NCBI GenBank assembly: GCA_018817905.1
Contig: JAHISS010000071.1
Location: 1 to 6,514 of the forward strand
Length of the DNA: 6,514 nucleotides
Source: Nanobdellota archaeon
GTDB lineage: Archaea > Nanobdellota > Nanobdellia > Pacearchaeales > GW2011-AR1
Direction of reading: 5' to 3'
Position 1 is the stretch's first letter. Each line of letters starts with the position of its first letter. This document shows positions 1-5,302 of the stretch, one piece after another. Below the pieces are notes generated by a model that had not been told where the DNA came from, did no database searches, and saw only the letters and a program-made list of their open reading frames with translations. A program made the translations under genes and the position numbers.

Positions 1-41
1 GAGAAAGTCTTTTCGAATTTTTCTCAGGAAGTCAGAACAAT

Positions 42-62
42 TTTGGAGGATAAACCTCCAAA
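42..62. repeat. Hairpin inside the left terminal repeat
   Basis: TTTGGAGG (42-49) and CCTCCAAA (55-62) form a perfect 8-bp stem around a 5-nt loop. The same hairpin occurs in the right arm. It could be a terminator-like or transposase-recognised subterminal structure; neither can be shown here. Confidence 0.75.
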
Positions 63-81
63 TTCTTAATAAAGGAGCCAA

Positions 82-105
82 CTGTCAAAACTGTTTGAGT
101 GACAG
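82..105. repeat. Second hairpin inside the left terminal repeat
   Basis: CTGTCA (82-87) pairs with TGACAG (100-105). CAAA (86-89) can alternatively pair with TTTG (94-97), giving a bulged stem. Together with the hairpin at 42-62 this makes the arm unusually structured for 136 bp, as in element ends recognised as folded DNA. Confidence 0.55.
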
Positions 106-107
106 AA

Positions 108-437
108 TTAGTCGGATCTATGTGGCGAGGTCAAGTTAAAAGTATCAATAACCGATGTAAAATAAGGACTAAGGCCAACAATAGAGGGGCCATCTCTTAA
201 TATTTCATCTGTATATCCGGCAAGAGTTCTTCTTTTTCCATGAAATGCATCAAAACTAAAATCATGAGTTTTTGCACCAATGTCTTCATGTCCTAGCAAA
301 GTTTCTAAATAACGTAATCCAACATGCTCAACTCCTAAAGCACTATCTGAGTTTATACCCTTATTTTCTGAGGAAGAGCTTCCATTCCTTGGAATCTTCC
401 AGGGAAGACAAGCTAAAGCTACTTCTTGTGATTTCAT
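108..437 (-). pseudogene. B12-binding radical SAM-like protein, N-terminal fragment cut off at the terminal repeat
   Basis: The minus-strand frame starts with ATG at 437 and gives 109 residues. The N-terminus (VALACLPW), the later GLRYLETLLGHEDIGA and IVGLSPYFTSVIDTF resemble the Rossmann-like cobalamin-binding domain that precedes the radical SAM domain in B12-dependent radical SAM enzymes; the first segment normally binds the lower face of cobalamin. No CxxxCxxC cluster is present because the frame enters the terminal repeat at 136 and ends nine codons later. A full-length member would run to several hundred residues, so this is a truncated gene or a gene cut by the contig end. Unlike the other genes here it has no TATA box 29 nt before the start. 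An AAGGA motif lies at 447-451 (minus strand), and a REP-like hairpin occupies the promoter position. Family assignment is by motif memory and is moderate. Confidence 0.5.
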
Positions 438-454
438 TGTATAAATTCCTTCTT

Positions 455-487
455 GGGGTTTACCCCGCAGCTTGCTGCGACTGGGTA
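455..487. repeat. REP-like double hairpin (possible IS200/IS605 or RAYT-related palindrome)
   Basis: Two adjacent palindromes are visible. GGGG-TTTA-CCCC lies at 455-466. The second is TACCC (461-465) plus CGCAGC (466-471), a TT loop, GCTGCG (474-479), a 3-nt ACT bulge (480-482), then GGGTA (483-487), an 11-bp stem with one bulge. A GC-rich imperfect palindrome with a bulge in an AT-rich intergenic region is typical of REP elements mobilised by REP-associated tyrosine transposases and of IS200/IS605 ends. No transposase is present in the window. It would sit in the 5' leader of the left minus-strand gene. Confidence 0.6.
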
Positions 488-520
488 GTTCATTTGAGCA
501 AAAAAATAGATTATATTACT

Positions 521-542
521 TTGTTGTAACCGAAAACAACAA
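521..542. promoter_or_regulatory. Inverted repeat abutting the TrmB-gene TATA box (candidate operator)
   Basis: TTGTTGT (521-527) and ACAACAA (536-542) form a perfect 7-bp inverted repeat around 8 nt. It ends one base before the TATA box, over the BRE position. A regulator bound here would block TBP/TFB, so autoregulation by the TrmB-family protein encoded just downstream is plausible. The motif is not one I recognise as a known TrmB site. Confidence 0.4.
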
Positions 543-543
543 C

Positions 544-553
544 TTTATAAATA
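544..553 (+). promoter_or_regulatory. TATA box of the TrmB-family gene
   Basis: TTTATAAATA begins 29 nt before the ATG at 573. Archaeal transcription normally starts about 25 nt after the TATA centre, which here is at the start codon itself, so a leaderless mRNA is expected. No Shine-Dalgarno sequence lies between. Confidence 0.75.
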
Positions 554-572
554 AAGAATAATTAGTAAATTT

Positions 573-1292
573 ATGGAAGAACTAAAAGAAAGATTAAAAG
601 AAGTAGGATTGAGCAATAAGGAATCTGAAGTTTATTTATCTCTATTAAAAAACAGCCCTATTAGTGGGGGAGAACTTGCTAAATTGCTTAATATGGACAG
701 GACACATACCTATAATTTAATAAACAATCTAATAAATAAAGGGTTAGCTAGTTATATTATAAAAAAGAATAAAAAATTATTCAGGGCAACTTCTCCAAAT
801 AATCTTCTTAATCAAGTGCAAAAAAAAGAAATTCTAATTAAATCAATACTCCCAAAATTATTAAAATTAGAACAAATCAAAAAAGAACCTTCTGTTGTAA
901 AAATTTTAGAAGGTAAGGAAGGATTAAGATCTGTAGTAAGAATGCTTTTTGAATCTGAGTCTAAAGATATTTGTGTTTATGGTGGAACTGGAAAAAGTTA
1001 TGAAATATTAAAGTATGAAATGCCACGTGTAGGAAAAGATACTAAAAAAGCTAAAATAATCGGAAGGATTATTACAGAAGAAAATTTGAGGGGCAAGTTA
1101 TTTACTAAACTAAAAAATTTTCAGATAAAATATATTGGAGAGGCAACACCCTCCTCTACAATGATATTTGGAAATAAGGTTTCTATAAATGTTTTTGATG
1201 AAAAGATATTTGTTATCATTATTGAAAGCAAATCTGTAGCAGATAGTTACAGAAAATATTTTGAGCATTTGTGGAAAGTAGCAAAAGATTAA
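573..1292 (+). CDS. TrmB-family transcriptional regulator
   Basis: A 239-residue cytoplasmic DNA-binding protein of the usual length for archaeal TrmB-like regulators. Residues about 5-75 form a winged helix: the opening LKEVGLSNKESEVYLSLLK is the classic TrmB N-terminus, the recognition helix lies around 41-56 (MDRTHTYNLINNL), and the wing around 60-72 is rich in lysine. A helical linker (about 80-105) is followed by a C-terminal effector domain (107-239), with SSTMIFGNKVSINVF near 194-208 and a terminal amphipathic helix. TrmB proteins classically sense sugars and repress or activate transport and metabolic genes, but no transporter is nearby, so the ligand is unknown. The ATG at 573 is chosen because a TATA box sits 29 nt upstream. 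A palindrome overlapping the BRE suggests autoregulation. The next gene has its own promoter, so these two are not clearly an operon. Confidence 0.88.
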   Translation: MEELKERLKEVGLSNKESEVYLSLLKNSPISGGELAKLLNMDRTHTYNLINNLINKGLASYIIKKNKKLFRATSPNNLLNQVQKKEILIKSILPKLLKLEQIKKEPSVVKILEGKEGLRSVVRMLFESESKDICVYGGTGKSYEILKYEMPRVGKDTKKAKIIGRIITEENLRGKLFTKLKNFQIKYIGEATPSSTMIFGNKVSINVFDEKIFVIIIESKSVADSYRKYFEHLWKVAKD

Positions 1293-1384
1293 AGCTCAAT
1301 TATCTGAGAGCTTATGTGGGGGATTACTAATTTTGGTTAGTTTGCTTCTGGTTGTGAGAGTTTTTGTGTAACACTTAGCTATTT
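1292..1384 (+). terminator. Probable 3' region of the TrmB gene: hairpin plus T-rich tract
   Basis: AAGCTC (1292-1297) and GAGCTT (1308-1313) form a 6-bp stem starting at the stop codon, followed by T-rich DNA including TTTTT at 1361-1365. Archaeal termination relies mainly on T-rich stretches, so this is a reasonable terminator zone, but not a strong one. A 12-base string at 1324-1335 (TTACTAATTTTG) also occurs across the ATPase stop codon, hinting that this stretch may derive from the end of another ATPase copy. Confidence 0.35.
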
Positions 1385-1490
1385 CATCTCGACAATCCTT
1401 AAAAACTAAAGAGATCTAATAATAGCAACGACACATTATTGAGACTCAAGAAAAAAAGAGTCCCATGATTCTGGTCCAAAAGCTCTTTGC
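1385..1490. repeat. Intergenic direct repeat, copy 1 (upstream of ATPase)
   Basis: This ~106-bp segment matches 2784-2888 in the same orientation, with a few substitutions and two 1-nt gaps. The 3' half is the best conserved: GACACATTATTGAGACTCAA and the 28-nt block 1458-1485 are identical in both. GACTC (1443-1447) and GAGTC (1458-1462) form a hairpin conserved in both copies. No ORF is preserved. The two copies bracket the ATPase gene as a ~1.4-kb unit, which could be a mobile cassette or an RNA-coding repeat. Confidence 0.8.
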
Positions 1491-1549
1491 ATTTCGTCTT
1501 CTCAAGAGAACAAAATGTAAACATTTCGTCTTTGCGTAAAGACAAAATG
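1490..1549. promoter_or_regulatory. Two tandem palindromes just upstream of the ATPase TATA box (candidate operator pair)
   Basis: Copy A spans 1490-1517 and copy B 1522-1549. Both start CATTTCGTCTT and end CAAAATG. Copy B has arms CATTTCGTCTTT and AAAGACAAAATG around GCGT, pairing at 11 of 12 positions. Copy A has an additional perfect core TTCTC-AA-GAGAA. The copies repeat every 32 bp, about three helical turns, so two dimers would bind the same DNA face. Copy B ends six bases before the TATA box, over the BRE region, so repression by blocking TFB/TBP is the simplest reading. The regulator is unknown; the adjacent TrmB-family protein is a candidate. Confidence 0.6.
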
Positions 1550-1555
1550 AAAAGG

Positions 1556-1563
1556 TTTAAATA
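1556..1563 (+). promoter_or_regulatory. TATA box of the ATPase gene
   Basis: TTTAAATA is preceded by the purine-rich GAAAAGG, a good BRE-like sequence. It starts exactly 29 nt before the GTG at 1585, matching the spacing at the TrmB and nuclease genes. It directly abuts the TTG at 1564, so that codon would lie upstream of the expected transcript start. Confidence 0.75.
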
Positions 1564-1584
1564 TTGTTAGAACCACTCTTTAGC

Positions 1585-2763
1585 GTGGAAGATTCGGTAA
1601 TTGATAACATAATAATGAATAGCAAGAAGCAAATAGCATGGGCTAGGCAATTCAAGAAACATAGATATTTGTTTGAAGAAATTGGAAAGATAGACAAAGA
1701 GTATTTTGTTGGAGTAAAGGGGATGAGGGGAATTGGGAAAACCGTTATGATTTTGCAGGTGGCAGATGAGACAAAAGATGTTGTTTATTTTTCAGCAGAT
1801 TCTACAGCTTTGAAATCTTATTCGTTGTATGAGATTATTAATGAACTTGTTAAGCGAGACTTTAAGAATATCTTTATTGACGAGATACATAGAAAGCCTG
1901 ACTGGGATAAAGACATTAAAACAATTTATGATGAGCATACAGCAAGGATTGTTTTTACGGGGAGCTCGGCCTTGGATATTACAAGGACAAGTGCGGATTT
2001 GTCTAGAAGAGTTGTTTTAAAAGAATTGTTGCCTACTTCGTTTAGAGAATTTCTCAATATCAGAAAGGACAAATCAATAGAACCTGTTAAATTCAAAAAT
2101 ATATTGAAGGATAAAAATTCTCTTGTTAAAAAATATTCTGAGTTGTATGAATATTATGATGAGTTTTTAGAATATGGCGGAATGCTTTATCCTAAAAGTG
2201 GATTTTTTGACGCGCTGGCTAACTCGTTGCGAAAAGTAATTTTGCAGGATCTTTTGGCATTGAGAGATATAAATGTAAAATACGAGACAGATATTTACAA
2301 GTTATTGCATCTTATAGCTAAATCACCTCCATTTGAACTAAACTACTCCACAATTGCTAACAAACTTGATATTTCAAAGACACTTGCGATTCGGATAGTT
2401 AATGATTTAGAAAGTTCTGGTGTGATTAAGGTTGTTTTTCCTTGTATGAAAAAAGGTATTGACGTAAAAAAGGAGCCGAAGTTGTATCTCACTATTCCTT
2501 TGCGCAAGCTGTTTTCAAAAGAAGGAATTCCTGTGGAAAAAGGAGCGTTAAGAGAGGAATTTTTTGTGAATCATGTTCGGAATGTGTGTTATTTGAAAGG
2601 AGAAAGGGGAGAGAAAACTCCTGATTTTAGGTGTGAAGACGTTGTAATTGAAATTGGCGGAGAATCAAAGACAAAATATCAAGGTGCGGATTTTATTGCA
2701 GTTGATGGTTTGTCTACAGCAGATAATAAAGTTCCGTTGTTTCTGTTTGGTTTTGTTTACTAA
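1585..2763 (+). CDS. Archaeal AAA-family ATPase with winged helix and DUF4143-like C-terminus
   Basis: A 392-residue protein of the AAA_14/DUF4143 type, often multicopy in archaeal genomes and of unknown biochemical role. From the GTG start: Walker A GMRGIGKT at 46-53; Walker B NIFIDEIH at 95-102 (D99, E100); sensor-1-like FTGSSA near 124-129; paired arginines 141-142 as likely arginine finger; the family signature LLPTSFREFL at 148-157; a YGG motif near 197-199; a winged helix at about 236-283; and a C-terminal domain with TPDF (345-348) and VIEIGG (354-359) that looks like a PD-(D/E)XK fold whose catalytic E-x-K reads E-I-G. The frame stays open to a TTG at 1564, but the TATA box at 1556-1563 makes the GTG at 1585 the probable leaderless start. 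The gene is bracketed by a ~105-bp direct repeat and preceded by tandem palindromes. ATP binding is well supported; the cellular role is not known. Confidence 0.88.
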   Translation: MEDSVIDNIIMNSKKQIAWARQFKKHRYLFEEIGKIDKEYFVGVKGMRGIGKTVMILQVADETKDVVYFSADSTALKSYSLYEIINELVKRDFKNIFIDEIHRKPDWDKDIKTIYDEHTARIVFTGSSALDITRTSADLSRRVVLKELLPTSFREFLNIRKDKSIEPVKFKNILKDKNSLVKKYSELYEYYDEFLEYGGMLYPKSGFFDALANSLRKVILQDLLALRDINVKYETDIYKLLHLIAKSPPFELNYSTIANKLDISKTLAIRIVNDLESSGVIKVVFPCMKKGIDVKKEPKLYLTIPLRKLFSKEGIPVEKGALREEFFVNHVRNVCYLKGERGEKTPDFRCEDVVIEIGGESKTKYQGADFIAVDGLSTADNKVPLFLFGFVY

Positions 2764-2783
2764 TTTTGTGAAAAGATATACTC

Positions 2784-2888
2784 CACCTCGACAATCTTTA
2801 AAAACTAAAAGGTCTCAATTACAGCGATGACACATTATTGAGACTCAAAGAAAAAGAGTCCCATGATTCTGGTCCAAAAGCTCATTGC
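2784..2888. repeat. Intergenic direct repeat, copy 2 (downstream of ATPase)
   Basis: Second copy of the repeat at 1385-1490, same orientation. Here GTCTCAAT (2812-2819) can pair with ATTGAGAC (2837-2844) as a perfect 8-bp stem. In copy 1 the matching positions are changed and a shifted stem (AATAAT/ATTATT) is possible instead. The GACTC/GAGTC hairpin is present in both. The copy begins 21 nt after the ATPase stop codon. Confidence 0.8.
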
Positions 2889-2935
2889 TTCGGTAGGGGC
2901 ATTAAGGAATTGAACAAAGCGAAATTCCATCCGAG

Positions 2936-2988
2936 GTGTTGCTGATAGGAAAAGGTAAAAATAGCACCACTATAGAATTGATACAATT
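2936..2988. promoter_or_regulatory. Inverted repeats upstream of the nuclease promoter
   Basis: AATTG-ATA-CAATT (2976-2988) is a perfect 13-bp palindrome lying just upstream of the BRE/TATA of the nuclease gene. Slightly further upstream, GTGTTGCT (around 2937-2944) and AGCACCAC (2963-2970) form an inverted repeat with one mismatch. They resemble operator positions, but the motifs differ from those at the TrmB and ATPase genes. Confidence 0.35.
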
Positions 2989-2995
2989 AGGAAAC

Positions 2996-3003
2996 TTTAA
3001 ATA
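2996..3003 (+). promoter_or_regulatory. TATA box of the nuclease gene
   Basis: TTTAAATA, preceded by AGGAAAC (BRE-like), begins 29 nt before the ATG at 3025. This is identical in sequence and spacing to the ATPase promoter. Confidence 0.75.
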
Positions 3004-3024
3004 TCTGTTTTGTTAAATAAGAAC

Positions 3025-4176
3025 ATGAAAAATAATAAAATAGAATTAAAGAATGATTCCATAATGCTTAATGACATTTTTATTGATGACCTAAACACCT
3101 ATAAAATTCTCAAAGACATTAAAGAAGAGAATAGGGAAGATTTTATTAAAAAAGCAATAATAATCGGAGCAATAGGTCTAAGAAACCTTTACTTGACTGA
3201 AAATGTTGATTATATTGAAAAAGAGTTTAAAGAAGTCTTAAAAGGATTAGAAAGTCAGTCAAAGGATATTAAGAACAACCTTGAAAAAGAATTTAGAGAT
3301 TTATTGAAGAGTTCTGAAGACCAATCAAAAGATATTAAGAATATGATTGAAAAAACTCTTGATGTTGATAGTAATTCAAGTTCTCTTGGGAAGATGAGAA
3401 TCCTCTTTGAAGATTATTTTGATAAAAGAAAAGGTAAAATTAGCGATTTGTTGAGCCCATTTGAAGAGGGTTCACCTATTAAAAAATTGAAAGAAGAAAT
3501 CTTCAAGAAAATACAAGATTTAAGGGACGAACTAATTAAAGAGAAGACAAAAGAAGAACTAATAGAAAAAACTACATTAAAAGGAGGGAATTTTGAGGAA
3601 ATTGCCATTGAAACTGTTGAAGACTTTTGCTCTGAATATGAAGATAAAGTTTCTCCTGTTGGGGAAATTTCTGGCAAGAGGAATAAAATTGGAGATATTA
3701 TTATAGACATTAATGGAGATGAAAATAAAAGGATTGTAATTGAATGCAAGGATAGCTCGGCATACTCTTATAAAAAAACAATTGATGAAATCCATGATGC
3801 GATTGAAAATAGAAATGCAAAATTTGGTATCTTTTTGTTTAAATCCCAATCTCAAATTCCTTCGGCTTTAACGCCTGTTAAAATAACAAATAACTACATA
3901 GTTACTTCATTTGACCAAGGGATTTATTTTGCTATTAGAGTAGCGAGATTATTTGTTGAAAGAAGTATGGAATCAAGACAAAAAGAAATCCCAATTGATG
4001 AAATTCAAAAAGAAGTAGAAAAAATAATGATTAAGTTGTCTGATTTTAAGAGCATCCATACAAAACTAACACAGATAGATAATGCTAGCGACTATATTAG
4101 AAAGAATATTGACAGATTGAAGAAAGATATCGAAGAGGGATTAAGTTCTGTAAAAGAACTTTTGAATGGTCATTGA
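3025..4176 (+). CDS. Coiled-coil protein with C-terminal PD-(D/E)XK nuclease-like domain
   Basis: A 383-residue soluble protein. Residues about 25-65 form a helical N-terminal segment ending NVDYIEKEF. About 66-110 is a coiled coil containing a 22-residue direct repeat (two hendecads) with SKDIKN in each copy. About 110-185 is mostly charged helix. The nuclease-like domain follows at roughly 186-300: helix with E191/E192 (GGNFEEIAIE), then IGDIII with D224, then IVIECKD with E240 and K242, which together give the E...D...ExK pattern of the PD-(D/E)XK fold, then a helix and FGIFLF strand. The last ~80 residues are again charged helix. I cannot name the family; restriction-like or RmuC-like DNA processing is inferred from architecture. 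The ATG at 3025 is preferred over the upstream TTG at 3010 because it lies 29 nt after the TATA box. Its TGA stop overlaps the start of a small membrane-protein frame. Confidence 0.75.
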   Translation: MKNNKIELKNDSIMLNDIFIDDLNTYKILKDIKEENREDFIKKAIIIGAIGLRNLYLTENVDYIEKEFKEVLKGLESQSKDIKNNLEKEFRDLLKSSEDQSKDIKNMIEKTLDVDSNSSSLGKMRILFEDYFDKRKGKISDLLSPFEEGSPIKKLKEEIFKKIQDLRDELIKEKTKEELIEKTTLKGGNFEEIAIETVEDFCSEYEDKVSPVGEISGKRNKIGDIIIDINGDENKRIVIECKDSSAYSYKKTIDEIHDAIENRNAKFGIFLFKSQSQIPSALTPVKITNNYIVTSFDQGIYFAIRVARLFVERSMESRQKEIPIDEIQKEVEKIMIKLSDFKSIHTKLTQIDNASDYIRKNIDRLKKDIEEGLSSVKELLNGH

Positions 4177-4352
4177 AAGAAGTAAAAAATGAAAGAAAGA
4201 AAATTGATATTTCAGGGAAGTGCAGGGTGTTACTCTTTTGGTTATTATTTGTACCGCCAATAGGAGTTGTTTGGTTAATATTCAATATGAAAACTATGGA
4301 AATTAATACCGATAAAGAAGGCGAAATAAGAAGTTTCAAATATACGGATTAA
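4173..4352 (+). CDS. Small single-span membrane protein overlapping the nuclease gene
   Basis: This 59-residue frame starts with TTG at 4173; the TTG shares bases with the nuclease stop codon in a TTGA overlap, the arrangement expected for translational coupling. The frame is open upstream of 4173 but has no ATG before residue 39. The product has a basic N-terminus (KEVKNERKK), one strongly hydrophobic segment at about residues 19-38 containing a central PPIG, and a charged C-terminal tail (about 39-59). The basic N-terminal flank predicts an N-in orientation. No homologue comes to mind. Its position suggests a membrane partner for the nuclease. The alternative is that it is an extension fused by frameshifting, or chance; the clean hydrophobic span and tight overlap argue for a real gene. 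Confidence 0.5.
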   Translation: MKEVKNERKKIDISGKCRVLLFWLLFVPPIGVVWLIFNMKTMEINTDKEGEIRSFKYTD

Positions 4353-4395
4353 AAAAATCTGGGGAAAGAACAAGAAATAACTTGAAAAGTAGATG

Positions 4396-4448
4396 AAGGC
4401 AACCCCCGCCTTGGGGCATTGATAAAAATTCGAATCCTCGCCCAGTCA
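4396..4448 (+). other. tRNA 3'-end-like remnant (possible attachment-site scar)
   Basis: TTCGAATC (4429-4436) matches the T-loop of tRNAs, followed by CTCG completing a T-stem 3' strand, a 7-nt acceptor-like CCCAGTC (4441-4447) and A as discriminator (4448). The bases before the loop are AAAAA, so no T-stem forms and this is not a functional tRNA. Upstream, AAGGC-AACCCCC-GCCTT (4396-4412) has the 5-bp stem and 7-nt loop size of an anticodon arm but lacks U33. Integration of mobile elements at tRNA 3' ends leaves such partial copies. No CCA is encoded. Confidence 0.35.
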
Positions 4449-4492
4449 TTTTCTAAAAAAAGACAAATGACCGTCCAGGCCGGGGTATCTAA

Positions 4493-4512
4493 ACAAAAAC
4501 TTCTTAGAAAAA
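4493..4512 (-). terminator. T-rich terminator after the BRO pseudogene
   Basis: Read on the minus strand, two runs of five T flank CTAAGAAG directly after the TAA at 4513-4515. T-rich tracts of this kind terminate archaeal RNA polymerase. Confidence 0.4.
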
Positions 4513-4753
4513 TTAAACCTTAACTGATTCCATTAGTCTCTTCCTTTTTTTCCTTTCTTTTTCTGGAAGCTCTAAGAAGTTATCTTCTGATACAACACTT
4601 TCTCCTGTTTTTGATTCAAGTTCTTTCCTTGCGTTACCTGCTTACTTCTCCGCCCTGTATGGCTGCGATTTTATTTTCTTCAAATCCTTCAGCGTCTTTT
4701 GTTTTAGTAATTCTGGTTGTTGCAGCTTCTCCAAGCATGTTGAATATCAATTC

Positions 4754-4889
4754 ATAGTATATGATTTTTGGAAAAATAGCCCTAATAATTTCCTCCGCCC
4801 CCAATTAATAATAAAATCAATCTGATGTCACATTAATTAAGTTTTGGATAATATCGAATTAGTTGGATTTGTGGTGGGTTGGGTAACTT
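4754..4889. mobile_element. 136-bp insertion inside the BRO pseudogene
   Basis: The family reading frame is continuous on both sides (ELIFNML from 4753 downward, DHMDDL from 4890 upward), and this block interrupts it with stop codons. It contains an inverted repeat AATTAAT (4803-4809) and ATTAATT (4832-4838) and a GC-rich patch near 4790-4802. No terminal inverted repeat or target duplication is apparent, so it is not a standard MITE. Its length equals the terminal repeats but its sequence does not match them. The mobile nature is inferred. Confidence 0.5.
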
Positions 4890-5302
4890 GAGGTCATCCA
4901 TGTGGTCTCTCAAGTTCTCTCTTTCGAGATTTTTGATTTTTTTATATTCTTCAATTGTTTTCCCGAATGCTGCTTTGCTTATTTCATTTGTTAAAATTGC
5001 AGACTCTATTTTTTCTTTTATTCCTCTATCTTTCCACTCATCTGTTAGTTCTTGTCTTATTGCGATACCTCGTAGTTTCTTCTCAATCCATTCTTTGGAA
5101 TATCCTTTTTTTCATAAATGTCTTTCATTCTTTCCTGAGCTAGTTCTGGATTTTCTATTTCCTGAACCCTTTCATAGCCGACTTTTGCCAGCCATCTTTT
5201 GAATGGCTCTGCTTTCTTTGAAGGTATTGATTGTATTATTCTAAATATTCCTTCTGTGCCTGCACAATCTGTCTCGTACTCCTTGTCATCTCCGGATTTT
5301 AG

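Larger units (their letters stand above)
1..136. repeat. Left arm of a 136-bp terminal inverted repeat
   Basis: This stretch is the exact reverse complement of 6377-6512; I compared it base by base and saw no mismatch. Identity stops at 136/6377, where the neighbouring bases differ. The arm contains two hairpins, 42-62 and 82-105. No convincing ORF lies wholly inside it; the left gene runs into it for a few codons and stops. It may be the end of a transposable element, a linear-replicon terminus, or a genomic repeat at which two contig ends stopped. The sequence alone cannot decide between these. Confidence 0.95.
4353..4512. other. Gene-free spacer with tRNA-like fragment and GC-rich islands
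   Basis: No coding frame is convincing between the small membrane protein and the end of the BRO pseudogene. The spacer holds an arm-like hairpin (4396-4412), a tRNA 3'-end-like piece (4429-4448), an inverted repeat GTCATTT/AAATGAC (4445-4451 and 4465-4471), and a GC-rich block (4470-4486) that stands out in an AT-rich background. This patchwork looks like remains of recombination or integration. Confidence 0.5.

Noticed and set aside
479..499. GACTGGGTAGTTC...GAGC looks like a tRNA 5' half (acceptor plus D arm) complementary to CCCAGTC at 4441-4447, suggesting a split tRNA
   Set aside because: The D-loop is too short and lacks GG, no anticodon arm follows, and the bases also belong to the REP-like hairpin. 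A 7-nt match in 6.5 kb is not strong evidence.
272..529. Plus-strand 85-codon frame at the left end
   Set aside because: It lies antisense to the cobalamin-binding-like gene and passes through the REP-like hairpin; no protein character is seen.
2824..2873. Possible box C/D sRNA in the intergenic repeat (GCGATGA, TTGA, CATGATT, CTGG)
   Set aside because: The boxes deviate from RUGAUGA/CUGA, copy 1 destroys the C-like box, and the spacers do not have guide length.
3414..3855. Minus-strand frames inside the nuclease gene
   Set aside because: They are reverse-strand shadows of a clearly coding region with recognisable nuclease motifs.
4480..4493. Minus-strand TTTAGATACCCCGG resembles the universal 16S rRNA 790-region motif
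   Set aside because: Only about 12 bases match and no adjoining rRNA sequence is present.
4879..5202. Plus-strand frame with hydrophobic residues opposite the BRO gene
   Set aside because: It is antisense to the readable BRO/DinD-type protein and spans both the insert boundary and a conserved coding segment; its hydrophobicity comes from reading A-rich codons backwards.
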